From contig NZ_CP120997.1 of NCBI RefSeq assembly GCF_030719295.1, positions 6,458,001 to 6,522,000 of the forward strand: 64,000 nt of DNA, read 5' to 3'. The stretch is from Streptomyces sp. Mut1. GTDB lineage: Bacteria; Actinomycetota; Actinomycetes; Streptomycetales; Streptomycetaceae. A program made the position numbers and the translations under genes. The notes beneath the pieces are model-generated. The model worked only from the letters and a program-made list of their open reading frames with translations. It was not told the origin of the DNA and ran no database searches. Of this stretch, positions 1 to 7,504 are shown in pieces (position 1 is the first letter of the stretch; each line of letters opens with the position of its first letter).

Positions 1-995
1 CCGGCGACCTCAACGACAACCTGCACCCCAACAACAACGGCTACACCAAGATGGCGGACGCGTTCCTGGGCGGCATCGCGACCGTCGCCGACAGGGGCTG
101 GATCAAGGAGACGGTCGAGGTCGAGCCCGCACCGCCGCGTCAGGCACCGAACCACGGTGACTACGACGTGGACATCAACGGCGACGGCCGGGCGGACTAC
201 CTGGTGGTGGAGGACAACGGGGCGGTCCGTGCCTGGCTCAACACCGCCAACCCCACCACCGGCGCCGTCGAGTGGGCCGATCAGGGGGTCATCGCCTCCG
301 GTTCGAGTGCCTGGACGGGTGACCAGGTCCGCTTCGCCGACGTCGGTGGCGACGCCCGCGTCGACTACCTGGTGGTGGACCCCCGAAACGGGGCGGTCCG
401 CGCGTTCATCAACACCGGCGGCGACGGCCGCGGCGGCTGGCAGGACAAGGGCGTCATCGCCACCGGCTCCAGCGCGTGGACCGGTGACCAGGTCCGCTTC
501 GCCGACGTGGGCGGGGACGCCAGGGCCGACTACCTCGTCGTCGGCCCCAACGGTGCCACCCGCGCCCTCCTCAACACCACCAACGCTTCCACCGGCGCCA
601 TCAAGTGGGCCGATCAGGGGGTCATCGCCTCCGGTTCGAGCGCCTGGACGGGCGACCAGGTCCGTTTCGCCGACGTGGGTGGTGACGCCAGGGCCGACTA
701 CCTCGTCGTCGGTGCGCAGGGCGCCGTCCACGCCTACGTCAACAACGGCGGCGACGGCCACGGCGGCTGGCAGGACAACGGCGTCATCGCCACCGGTTCC
801 GCCGGCTGGCTCGCCGGGCAGGTCCGCTTCGCCGACATCAACGGCGACGGCCGCGCCGACTACCTCGTCCTCGACGACAACGGCGCCGTCCGCGCCTACC
901 TCCACACGGCCGGCACGGATGGGACCGTCAAGTGGGCCGACCAAGGGGTGATCGCCACCGGTACCGGGGCACCCGGCTTCCGCGTCCACATCTGA
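1..995 (+). CDS. Secreted SGNH/GDSL hydrolase with VCBS/FG-GAP repeats, 3' part
   Basis: The reading frame is open from the first base; the first full codon is at position 3, so the start lies outside the window. The first visible residues carry a D-x-x-H-P-N ... G-Y-x-x-M-A pattern, which is block V of SGNH/GDSL esterases with the catalytic Asp and His. After a short linker come five VCBS/FG-GAP-type repeats of about 50-60 residues, each with a D-I/V-x-G-D-x-R-x-D-Y-L-V-V calcium-binding-like loop. Such repeats form beta-propeller blades and are common on secreted Streptomyces lipases and esterases. The repeats alternate in type (see findings). The substrate cannot be told. A strong hairpin follows the gene. 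Confidence 0.85.
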   Translation, partial: GDLNDNLHPNNNGYTKMADAFLGGIATVADRGWIKETVEVEPAPPRQAPNHGDYDVDINGDGRADYLVVEDNGAVRAWLNTANPTTGAVEWADQGVIASGSSAWTGDQVRFADVGGDARVDYLVVDPRNGAVRAFINTGGDGRGGWQDKGVIATGSSAWTGDQVRFADVGGDARADYLVVGPNGATRALLNTTNASTGAIKWADQGVIASGSSAWTGDQVRFADVGGDARADYLVVGAQGAVHAYVNNGGDGHGGWQDNGVIATGSAGWLAGQVRFADINGDGRADYLVLDDNGAVRAYLHTAGTDGTVKWADQGVIATGTGAPGFRVHI

Positions 996-1048
996 ATCCT
1001 GCCCAGCCCCGGTCCCGATCCGTTTCTGACCGGAGATATCGCCCCCAT

Positions 1049-1088
1049 ACGCACGTGCCCCACCGGAATTCCGGTGGGGCACGTGCGT
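1049..1088 (+). terminator. 40-bp near-perfect palindrome, probable terminator
   Basis: Bases 1051-1086 form a perfect inverted repeat centred on AATT, extended by two more pairs at each end. It begins about 55 bases after the hydrolase stop codon. There is no T tract, as is usual for Streptomyces terminators. Confidence 0.75.
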
Positions 1089-1135
1089 GCGATTCGGGAG
1101 TGAGGGAGCGTCATCTGTGCGCGACAGTCGGCCTC

Positions 1136-1164
1136 TTGGCACCCTCGGCGCCATGTGACATATT
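1136..1164 (+). promoter_or_regulatory. Candidate leaderless promoter of the hydroxyproline operon
   Basis: TTGGCA (1136-1141), a 17-base spacer and CATATT (1159-1164) are followed by six bases and the GTG start at 1171. No ribosome binding site precedes the GTG. The spacing fits a leaderless transcript, which is common in actinobacteria. The ATGTGACAT palindrome overlaps the -10 element. Confidence 0.45.
1153..1161 (+). promoter_or_regulatory. Palindrome ATGTGACAT, candidate GntR operator (copy 1)
   Basis: ATGT-G-ACAT is an odd-centred perfect palindrome with TGT/ACA half-sites. It sits across the presumed -10 of the first catabolic gene. Related copies lie at 6333-6341 (one mismatch, before the gntR gene) and 7348-7356 (before the collagenase), and a reverse-complement copy lies at 7007-7015. 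Assignment to the local GntR protein is inferred. Confidence 0.45.
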
Positions 1165-1170
1165 ACTGGC

Positions 1171-2418
1171 GTGTTCACGAGACAGCCTTTGGATGTCGTC
1201 GTTGTCGGAGCCGGAGTGGTCGGCGCCGCCTGCGCCTACCACGCCACCCGGTCCGGACTCTCGGTCGCTGTGGTGGACGGTGGACCGGTCGCCGGCGGCA
1301 CCACGGGGGCAGGGGAGGGCAACCTCCTGGTCTCCGACAAGCCACCGGGTCCGGAGCTGTCCCTCGCGCTGCTCTCCTCCTCGCTCTGGCGCGAGTGGTC
1401 CGAAGAACTGCCCAGGGCTGTCGAGTTCGAGCAGAAGGGCGGACTGGTCGTCGCGGCGGACGAGGCGTCCCTGGCCACCCTGACCGCGACCGCCGCCGGT
1501 CAGAGCCGGGCAGGGGTGCGTGTCACGGCCGTCGCCCCGCACGAACTGCCCGAGGTCGAACCGCACCTGGCGTCCGGACTGGCGGGCGGTGTTCTCTACT
1601 CCCAGGATGCTCAGGTCCAGCCCGCCCTGGCGGCCGCCCACCTGATCCGCGCGGCCCGTGACGCCGGGGCGATCGTGCGCCTGGGCACGCCGGTCACCGC
1701 TGTACTCACCGGCCCGGCGGGCGAGGTGCGCGGCGTGCGCACCGGGGCGGGGGACCTGCTCGCGCCCGCCGTGGTCAACGCGACCGGGGTCAGGGGCGGG
1801 GAGTTCGCCGCACTGGCCGGGGTGGAACTCCCGGTCCTGCCCCGGCGCGGCTTCGTCCTCGTGACCGAGCCCCTGCCGCCCCTGATCCGGCACAAGGTCT
1901 ACGCCGCGGAGTACGTGGCCGATGTGTCCAGCGCCTCGGCCGCTCTCCAGACGTCGCCGGTCGTGGAGGGCACCCCGTCCGGGCCCGTACTGATCGGCGC
2001 CAGCCGGGAACGGGTGGGCTTCGACCGCACCCTGTCCGTGCCGGTGATCAGCCGGCTGGCGGCCGCGGCGGCCGCGCTCTTCCCGGTCCTCGGCGACACC
2101 CGGGTACTGCGCGCCTACCACGGCTTCCGCCCCTACCTGCCCGACCACCTCCCCGCGATCGGCCCCGACCGCCGCGTCCCCGGCCTCTTCCACGCCTGCG
2201 GTCACGAGGGCGCGGGCATCGGCCTCGCCCCCGCGACGGCTGTCCTGGTCACGGCGGCGATCCGGGGCGAGGAACCACCCCTCGACCCGACGCCCTTCAA
2301 CCCCGGGCGGTTCGGCGAGGCGGGACCGGGCGGGGCGCGGCCGCTGGGCGGGGCGCCGTCGGCGGGCGGGGCGGGGCCGCCGGTCGGACCGGATCCGGCT
2401 GAACCGCCCCCAGACTGA
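1171..2418 (+). CDS. FAD-dependent D-amino acid oxidase-family subunit of D-hydroxyproline dehydrogenase
   Basis: 415 residues starting at GTG. The N-terminus has a Rossmann FAD motif, VVVVGAGVVGAACAYHA (from about residue 9), then the GTTGAGEGN segment, and the C-terminal G-H-E-G-A-G-I-G flavin loop of the DAO superfamily. In heteromeric proline/hydroxyproline dehydrogenases of the HcnABC type this subunit oxidises the imino acid. The two following genes supply the matching [2Fe-2S] and FAD/NAD subunits. With the epimerase and the DapA-type enzyme downstream, the likely substrate is cis-4-hydroxy-D-proline, oxidised to pyrroline-4-hydroxy-2-carboxylate. The substrate is inferred from context; glycine or sarcosine oxidase is the main alternative. 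The last 40 residues are a low-complexity Gly/Pro/Ala tail. Confidence 0.85.
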   Translation: MFTRQPLDVVVVGAGVVGAACAYHATRSGLSVAVVDGGPVAGGTTGAGEGNLLVSDKPPGPELSLALLSSSLWREWSEELPRAVEFEQKGGLVVAADEASLATLTATAAGQSRAGVRVTAVAPHELPEVEPHLASGLAGGVLYSQDAQVQPALAAAHLIRAARDAGAIVRLGTPVTAVLTGPAGEVRGVRTGAGDLLAPAVVNATGVRGGEFAALAGVELPVLPRRGFVLVTEPLPPLIRHKVYAAEYVADVSSASAALQTSPVVEGTPSGPVLIGASRERVGFDRTLSVPVISRLAAAAAALFPVLGDTRVLRAYHGFRPYLPDHLPAIGPDRRVPGLFHACGHEGAGIGLAPATAVLVTAAIRGEEPPLDPTPFNPGRFGEAGPGGARPLGGAPSAGGAGPPVGPDPAEPPPD

Positions 2419-2548
2419 ACCGGCCCCCGGCCGCCCCCTTCGTGGCATGCGACATGGCACAGCTCCGCCCTCGCCGCGCCTTCCGCCGCCCCGCACCCAC
2501 CACCCCCGCACCCCCTCGCCCCGACCGACCGACGAGACAGGAGCCCCG

Positions 2549-2887
2549 GTGAGACGAGCACGCCGACGTGGTCCCGCACGAACCCCGGCAGGCCTGGCCG
2601 GCGCCGAGCCGGGGTCCGGGTTCGAGATCACCTTCGACGGCCGGCCGGTCCGCGCGCTGCCCGGCCAGAGCATCGCGGCCGCGCTGTGGGCCGCGTCCGT
2701 CCTCAGCTGGCGGACCACCCGGGTCAACGGCCGCCCCCGGGGCGCCTTCTGCGGCATCGGCTCCTGCTTCGACTGCCTGGCAACCGTCAACGGGGAACCC
2801 GGCCTGCGCGCCTGCCTGCTGCCCGCCCGCCCCGGCGACGCCGTCACCACCCAGGAAGGGACCGGACATGCCGCCCCCCGCCCCTGA
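2549..2887 (+). CDS. Small [2Fe-2S] ferredoxin subunit of D-hydroxyproline dehydrogenase (HcnA-like)
   Basis: 112 residues. I chose GTG 2549 because ACAGGAG lies just upstream; the frame is open further back but reads as proline-rich, non-conserved sequence. The core contains the plant-type ferredoxin cluster pattern, F-C-G-I-G-S-C-F-D-C followed by a fourth Cys about 12 residues later. The family (2Fe-2S subunits of heteromeric amino-acid dehydrogenases, HcnA type) passes electrons between the two flavoprotein subunits. The gene lies between those two flavoproteins and overlaps the next by 20 bases, so translational coupling is likely. About 130 bases separate it from the DAO subunit. Confidence 0.85.
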   Translation: MRRARRRGPARTPAGLAGAEPGSGFEITFDGRPVRALPGQSIAAALWAASVLSWRTTRVNGRPRGAFCGIGSCFDCLATVNGEPGLRACLLPARPGDAVTTQEGTGHAAPRP

Positions 2888-4307
2888 ACGCGCCGGACTC
2901 GCGGTGATCGGCGCCGGACCCGCCGGGCTCGCGGCCGCCGTGACCGCCGCCGAGGGAGGTCTCGACGTGGTCCTGATCGACGCGGCCGACGCCCCCGGCG
3001 GCCAGTTCTACCGCGCGCCCGCCCCCGGCCTCGGCGCCACCCGGCCCGAAGCCCTGCACCACGGCTGGGCCGCCTTCACCGCGCTCACCGCGCGCCTCGG
3101 CCGGCAGCGTGAGGCCGGGCGCCTGTGCCATGTCACAGGTCACCAGGTATGGGCGGTGCGGCGGACCGGCGAGGACTGGACCCTGCACCTGGTCACCGGA
3201 CCCGACGGCCGAGGTGGTGCCGCCGTGCGCGCACGCCGCCTCGTCGTCGCGACCGGTGCCCACGAACGCCAACTGCCCTTCCCCGGATGGACCCTGCCGG
3301 GAGTGGTGGGCGCGGCCGGGGCGCAGGCCATGCTCAAGTCCGGCCTGGTGCTGCCGGGCCGGCGCGTCGTCGTGGCCGGAAGCGGGCCGCTGCTCCAGGC
3401 CGTCGCCCTCTCCCTGGCCCGGGCCGGAGCCGAGGTGCCCGCGCTGGTGGAGGCCGCCGGGTACGGGGCGTACGCCCGCGCGCCCCTGGTCCTGGCCGCG
3501 AACCCGGACCGGCTCGGGGAAGGGGTACGCCACCGCGCCGGCCTCGCCCGGCACGGGGTGCGGATGCTTACGCACCGGGCCGTCACCGCCGTGCACGGCA
3601 CCGAGCGCGTGGAAGGTGTCACGGTCAGCCGGCTCGACCGCGCGTGGCGCCCCGTGCCGGGGACCGGGCGGCGCGTCGACTGCGACGCCCTGGCCGTCGG
3701 TCACGGCCTCGTCCCGCAACTGGACCTCGCCCTCGGGCTCGGCTGCTCCACCCGGCCCGGTACCGACGGCTCGGCCGCGCTGCTCCTGGACGAGGAACTG
3801 CGCACCACCGTGCCCGGGGTCTGGGCCGCAGGTGAGACCGGCGGCATCGGCGGCGTGCGGCTGGCCCTGGCCGAAGGCGAGCTGGCGGCCCTCTCGGTGA
3901 TCGCGGACGCCCGGGACGGCCGCCCCGGCCGGACCACCGCCCGGGTGGCCCGGCTGCGCCGCGCACGGCGCCGGATGCGCCGGTTCGCCGGGCTGATGGG
4001 CGCGGTGCACCGGCCGGGCCCCGGGTGGAGCGCGTGGCTCGCGCCGGACACCGAGGTCTGCCGGTGCGAGGAGGTCACCGCCGGCGCCGTCCGTACCGCC
4101 GTGGACGAGCTGGGCGCCGGCGACAGCCGTACGGCCAAGCTCCTCACCCGCGCCGGCATGGGCTGGTGCCAGGGCCGGACCTGCGGCTTCGCCGTCCGGG
4201 AACTCGCCGGCGGGGCCACGGACGGCGCCGCCCCCGACCGGCGCCCGCTCGCCTGCCCCGTAACCCTCTCCACGCTCGCGCGGGCCGCCGGGCCCGAGGA
4301 CGCGTGA
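2868..4307 (+). CDS. FAD/NAD(P)-dependent oxidoreductase subunit with BFD-type [2Fe-2S] domain (HcnB-like)
   Basis: 479 residues from ATG 2868, preceded by GGAAGGGA. The N-terminus holds a dinucleotide-binding GAGPAGLAAA motif and GGQFYR. A second Rossmann segment (VVVAGSGPLLQAVALSLA) lies near residue 165, and a flavin-binding G-V-W-A-A-G-E motif near residue 320. The C-terminal domain carries C398-x-C400 and C434-x4-C439, the four-cysteine BFD-like [2Fe-2S] pattern seen in HcnB and hydroxyproline dehydrogenase alpha subunits. It should form the electron-relay subunit with the genes on either side. The frame stays open upstream of 2868, but that stretch overlaps the ferredoxin gene and shows no conserved features. 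Confidence 0.87.
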   Translation: MPPPAPERAGLAVIGAGPAGLAAAVTAAEGGLDVVLIDAADAPGGQFYRAPAPGLGATRPEALHHGWAAFTALTARLGRQREAGRLCHVTGHQVWAVRRTGEDWTLHLVTGPDGRGGAAVRARRLVVATGAHERQLPFPGWTLPGVVGAAGAQAMLKSGLVLPGRRVVVAGSGPLLQAVALSLARAGAEVPALVEAAGYGAYARAPLVLAANPDRLGEGVRHRAGLARHGVRMLTHRAVTAVHGTERVEGVTVSRLDRAWRPVPGTGRRVDCDALAVGHGLVPQLDLALGLGCSTRPGTDGSAALLLDEELRTTVPGVWAAGETGGIGGVRLALAEGELAALSVIADARDGRPGRTTARVARLRRARRRMRRFAGLMGAVHRPGPGWSAWLAPDTEVCRCEEVTAGAVRTAVDELGAGDSRTAKLLTRAGMGWCQGRTCGFAVRELAGGATDGAAPDRRPLACPVTLSTLARAAGPEDA

Positions 4308-4354
4308 GCACGTACACCGCCCGCACCCCGCACCCCATCTCTCAAGGAGCTCTC

Positions 4355-5263
4355 ATGACGACCACCTCCACCGGCAGCACGGCCCCCTGGCGGGGTGTCA
4401 TGGTCGCCACCCCGCTCACCCTGCGCGAGGACCGGTCCATCGACTTCGACGCGTACGCCACCCATGTCCAGGACCTGCTCGCCGCCGGCTGCGACGGCGT
4501 GGTGCCCAACGGTTCGCTGGGTGAGTACCAGACCCTCAGCGACCGGGAACGCCGGGACGTGGTGCGCGTCGCCGTCGAGGCGGCGGGGGACGGGGCCCGG
4601 GTGATGCCCGGGGTCTCCTCGTACGACAGCGCACAGTCGTGGCGCCGGGCGGAGGAGGCCGCCGAGGCCGGGGCCGGTTCCGTCCTGCTGCTGCCGCCCA
4701 ACGGCTACCTCTGCCGGGACGCGGCCGTCCGGGCCCACTACGCCGAGGTCGCCGGGGCGGGCCTGCCTGTCGTCGCGTACAACAACCCGTACGACACCAA
4801 GGTGGACCTGACGCCCCGGCTGCTCGCCCAACTGCACGCGGACGGTTCGATCGTGGCCGTCAAGGAGTTCAGCGGCGACGTGCGCAGGGCGTACGAGATC
4901 GCCGAGGAGGCGCCCGGCCTCGACCTGCTCGCCGGCGCCGACGACGTCCTGCTGGAACTCGCGCTGGCCGGGGCCGTGGGCTGGATCGCCGGCTGCCCCA
5001 ACGTGCTTCCGGCCGGCTGCGTCACCCTGTACCGGGCGGCGGTCTCCGGGGACCTGGACACGGCGCTGCCCCTGTACCGGCAGTTGCACCCGCTGCTGCG
5101 CTGGGACTCCAAACCGGAGTTCGTCCAGGCCATCAAGGCGGCCATGGACATCGCCGGCAGACACGGCGGCCCCACCCGGCCGCCGCGCCTGCCGCTCGGC
5201 GGGGACGCCCTGGCCGCCGTGCGTGCCGCCACCGAGAAGGCGCTCGCCGAGGGCCTGGACTGA
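4355..5263 (+). CDS. DapA-family pyrroline-4-hydroxy-2-carboxylate deaminase (probable)
   Basis: 302 residues; ATG 4355 has AAGGAG at 4344-4349. This is a class I aldolase-fold protein of the dihydrodipicolinate synthase/N-acetylneuraminate lyase family, with Schiff-base Lys170 (in AVKEFSGD) and proton-relay Tyr142 (in VVAYNNPY). The GSLGEY segment near residue 53 replaces the GTTGE of true DHDPS. In 4-hydroxyproline pathways the family member next to the dehydrogenase converts pyrroline-4-hydroxy-2-carboxylate to alpha-ketoglutarate semialdehyde, releasing ammonia. That assignment rests on neighbours. The semialdehyde dehydrogenase that would finish the route is not in this window. Confidence 0.82.
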   Translation: MTTTSTGSTAPWRGVMVATPLTLREDRSIDFDAYATHVQDLLAAGCDGVVPNGSLGEYQTLSDRERRDVVRVAVEAAGDGARVMPGVSSYDSAQSWRRAEEAAEAGAGSVLLLPPNGYLCRDAAVRAHYAEVAGAGLPVVAYNNPYDTKVDLTPRLLAQLHADGSIVAVKEFSGDVRRAYEIAEEAPGLDLLAGADDVLLELALAGAVGWIAGCPNVLPAGCVTLYRAAVSGDLDTALPLYRQLHPLLRWDSKPEFVQAIKAAMDIAGRHGGPTRPPRLPLGGDALAAVRAATEKALAEGLD

Positions 5264-5305
5264 ATCCCGCAGGCCACCCCGCACCGAAGCCGTAGGAGGC
5301 CCACC

Positions 5306-6310
5306 TTGCGCAGCCGCCACATCTTCCACGCCGTCGACTCGCACACCGAAGGCATGCCCACCCGCGTCATCACAGGCGGAATCGGTACGCTCCCCGGCGC
5401 CACCATGGCCGAGCGCCGCACCCACTTCATGGCGCACCGGGACGCGGTGCGCACCCTGCTGATGTACGAGCCGCGCGGCCACGCCGCGATGAGCGGTGCC
5501 GTGCTCCAGCCGCCGACCCGCCCCGACGCCGACTTCGGGGTCCTGTTCATGGAGGTCTCCGGCTGCCTGCCGATGTGCGGGCACGGCACCATCGGGGTGG
5601 CCACCGTACTGGTGGAGACCGGCATGGTCACGGTCACCGAACCGGTCACCACCGTACGGCTGGACACCCCCGCCGGACTGGTCACGGTCGACGTCCGCGT
5701 CGAGGCGGGCGCCGCGACCTCCGTCACCCTCACCAACGTCCCGGCGTTCAGCGCCGGACTCGGGCTCACCGCGAAGGTCCCCGGACACGGCACCGTGCCC
5801 TACGACCTCGCCTACGGCGGCAACTTCTACGCGATGGTGCGCCTGGAGGACCTGGGGCTGCCGTTCGACCGCTCACGGAAGGACGAACTGCTCGCGGCGG
5901 GGCTGGCGTTGATGGAGGAGGTCAACGCGTCCGGCGACCGGCCGGTCCACCCGCTGGACCCGGCCATCCACGGGCTCAAACACGTCCAGCTGATCGCGCC
6001 CGGATCCGACGCCGTCCACTCGCGGCACGCCATGGCCATCCACCCCGGCTGGTTCGACCGCTCGCCGTGCGGCACCGGCACCTCCGCGCGCATGGCCCAG
6101 CTGCACGCCCGGGGAGAACTGCCCCTGGACCAGGACTTCGTCAACGAGTCGTTCATCGGGACCAGGTTCACCGGCCGGCTGGTCGGGGAAACCACGGTCG
6201 GCACGCTGCCGGCGGTCGTCCCGACGGTCACGGGGCGCGCCTGGATCACCGGGACCGCGCAGTACTTCCTCGACCCCGCCGACCCGTTCCCGGAGGGCTT
6301 CCTGCTGTGA
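5306..6310 (+). CDS. Proline racemase-family 4-hydroxyproline 2-epimerase (probable)
   Basis: 334 residues from TTG 5306, with AGGAGG at 5294-5299. Both catalytic cysteines of the racemase family are present: Cys91 in MCGHGTIG and Cys255 in SPCGTGTSA. The second Cys separates racemases/epimerases from trans-3-hydroxyproline dehydratases, which have Thr there. Between a hydroxyproline dehydrogenase set and a GntR regulator, its likely job is trans-4-hydroxy-L-proline to cis-4-hydroxy-D-proline, the first pathway step. Plain proline racemase is less likely given the context. It is the fifth gene of the presumed operon, 42 bases after the DapA-type gene. Confidence 0.87.
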   Translation: MRSRHIFHAVDSHTEGMPTRVITGGIGTLPGATMAERRTHFMAHRDAVRTLLMYEPRGHAAMSGAVLQPPTRPDADFGVLFMEVSGCLPMCGHGTIGVATVLVETGMVTVTEPVTTVRLDTPAGLVTVDVRVEAGAATSVTLTNVPAFSAGLGLTAKVPGHGTVPYDLAYGGNFYAMVRLEDLGLPFDRSRKDELLAAGLALMEEVNASGDRPVHPLDPAIHGLKHVQLIAPGSDAVHSRHAMAIHPGWFDRSPCGTGTSARMAQLHARGELPLDQDFVNESFIGTRFTGRLVGETTVGTLPAVVPTVTGRAWITGTAQYFLDPADPFPEGFLL

Positions 6311-6332
6311 GCCCGCACGCCCGTCGCAGGCA

Positions 6333-6341
6333 ACGTGACAT
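6333..6341 (+). promoter_or_regulatory. Palindrome-like ACGTGACAT, candidate GntR operator (copy 2)
   Basis: It matches ATGTGACAT with one mismatch and lies 39 bases before the gntR start codon, next to a TAGTCT -10-like hexamer (6344-6349). The position suits autoregulation. The link to the GntR protein is inferred. Confidence 0.4.
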
Positions 6342-6379
6342 TGTAGTCTGGGGCTCCGCACGGTGCTGGAGGAACAGAC

Positions 6380-7108
6380 ATGGCCCGCCTGACGTCGCTC
6401 AACGTGATCTCGGCGCAGGAGCACCTGCGCGACCAGGTGGCGCACGCGCTGCGGGCGGCACTCGTCTCGGGCGAGCTGGAACCCGGCACGGTCTACTCGG
6501 CGCCCGCGCTCGCCGCCGAATTCGGTGTGTCCGCGACACCCGTCCGTGAGGCGATGCTCGACCTGGCCCGCGAGGGCCTGGTCGAGGCCGTACGCAACAA
6601 GGGCTTCCGCATCACCGAGCTGACCGAACAGGACCTGGACGACTTCACCGAGCTGCGCGCGATGATCGAGGTCCCCACCGTGGGCCGGATCGCGCGGATG
6701 GGCCGGACGCGCGAGCTGGAGGCGCTGCGGCCGGTCGCGCTGGAGATCGTCGAGGCCGCGGGACGCCACGACATCCTGGGCTACCTGGAGGCCGACCGGC
6801 GCTTCCACCTCGCCCTGCTGGGGCTGGCCGGCAACCGCCGGCTGGTCGAGCAGGTCGGTGAACTGCGCAAGCGCTCCCGTCTCTTCGGGCTGAACCGCCT
6901 CGCCGAGTCCGGCCAGTTGACCGCCTCGGCCGAGGAACACGTACAGCTGCTCGACCTGGTGGTCGCGGGTGACGCCGAGGGTGCTGAGTCGTGCATGCTC
7001 GCCCATATGTCACATGTCCGTTCCCTGTGGGCGGGCGACAACCGGAGCGGCGACGTACCCGCCCAGCTCACGATCGAACGGGCCACGCACGGGGGCGTCC
7101 AGGGCTAG
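6380..7108 (+). CDS. GntR (FadR/FCD) transcriptional regulator of hydroxyproline use
   Basis: 242 residues; ATG 6380 with TGGAGGA upstream. The N-terminal winged helix includes YSAPALAAEFGVSATPVREA (recognition helix near residues 50-65). The rest is an all-helical FCD effector domain with the usual D-R-x-F-H ... G-N-x-x-L segment and later His residues that bind metal or carboxylate ligands in this family. FCD regulators of catabolic operons are normally repressors released by a pathway carboxylate. It follows the catabolic genes by 69 bases and has its own candidate promoter and operator. The DNA-binding helix is nearly identical to that of the second GntR gene at 17650. Confidence 0.92.
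   Translation: MARLTSLNVISAQEHLRDQVAHALRAALVSGELEPGTVYSAPALAAEFGVSATPVREAMLDLAREGLVEAVRNKGFRITELTEQDLDDFTELRAMIEVPTVGRIARMGRTRELEALRPVALEIVEAAGRHDILGYLEADRRFHLALLGLAGNRRLVEQVGELRKRSRLFGLNRLAESGQLTASAEEHVQLLDLVVAGDAEGAESCMLAHMSHVRSLWAGDNRSGDVPAQLTIERATHGGVQG
7007..7015 (-). promoter_or_regulatory. ATGTGACAT in reverse orientation inside the gntR 3' end (copy 3)
   Basis: The plus strand reads ATGTCACAT, flanked by ATATG and GTCC. It lies inside the coding region about 340 bases before the collagenase copy, so it could be an auxiliary operator or chance. Confidence 0.25.
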
Positions 7109-7226
7109 GGCCTGCCCGCCCGAAGGCCCCCCGCCGGGGAGGCCCCCCCCGCCCCGAAGCCTTCCGCCCCGAAGGCCCCCGCCCGGAAGGCACCTGCTCA
7201 CAAGCCCGCTCACCGCCCGGCATACC
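7109..7226 (+). repeat. Imperfect GAAGGCCCC-rich low-complexity repeats
   Basis: Downstream of gntR the sequence cycles through variants of CGCCCCGAAGGCCCC (GAAGGCC, GGGAGGCC, GAAGCCTTCC, GAAGGCC, GGAAGGC) to about 7192. No gene is evident. It may be slipped-strand expansion or weak hairpin-forming sequence. Confidence 0.5.
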
Positions 7227-7264
7227 GCTGAGGGCCCGCGTCCACCCGGACGCGGGCCCTCAGC
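7227..7264 (+). terminator. Strong hairpin downstream of gntR
   Basis: A perfect 17-bp stem (7227-7243 with 7248-7264) closes a 4-base loop. It is the probable transcription end of the regulator, and it isolates the collagenase promoter region (7265-7504). Confidence 0.8.
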
Positions 7265-7347
7265 CGTATATGTCGTCATGTCACGTCCTTCCGGCCCGCA
7301 CGGAGTTGACGGGCAAATGAATGTGGGCACCACGCCTTCCTAAGAAC

Positions 7348-7356
7348 ATGTGACAT
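7348..7356 (+). promoter_or_regulatory. Palindrome ATGTGACAT before the collagenase gene (copy 4)
   Basis: This is an exact copy of the 1153-1161 palindrome, 149 bases before the collagenase start and flanked by AAC and GTGCCATTGTAC. The rest of 7265-7504 shows no gene; CATTGTACAG may contribute a -10 region. Confidence 0.45.
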
Positions 7357-7504
7357 GTGCCATTGTACAGGCGGTCGCGGATGGGGTCGTGTTCATGCCA
7401 GGCCACTCCGGCCGGCGGTTCGTTCATCCCCACCGGCCCCTCCGCGCACCATCCCCCACGGCCGCGCAGCGTCGCGCGGCCACCACACCGCTGGGAGGCG
7501 GCAC

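Noticed and set aside
2450..2459. CGACATGGCA near the ferredoxin start as a further GntR site
   Set aside because: Only a partial match to the palindrome; similar TGACATGGC strings occur inside unrelated coding regions.
7109..7192. GAAGGCCCC repeats as a CRISPR or minisatellite array
   Set aside because: Units vary in length and sequence with no spacers of constant size. The stretch is only about 80 bases of low-complexity DNA.
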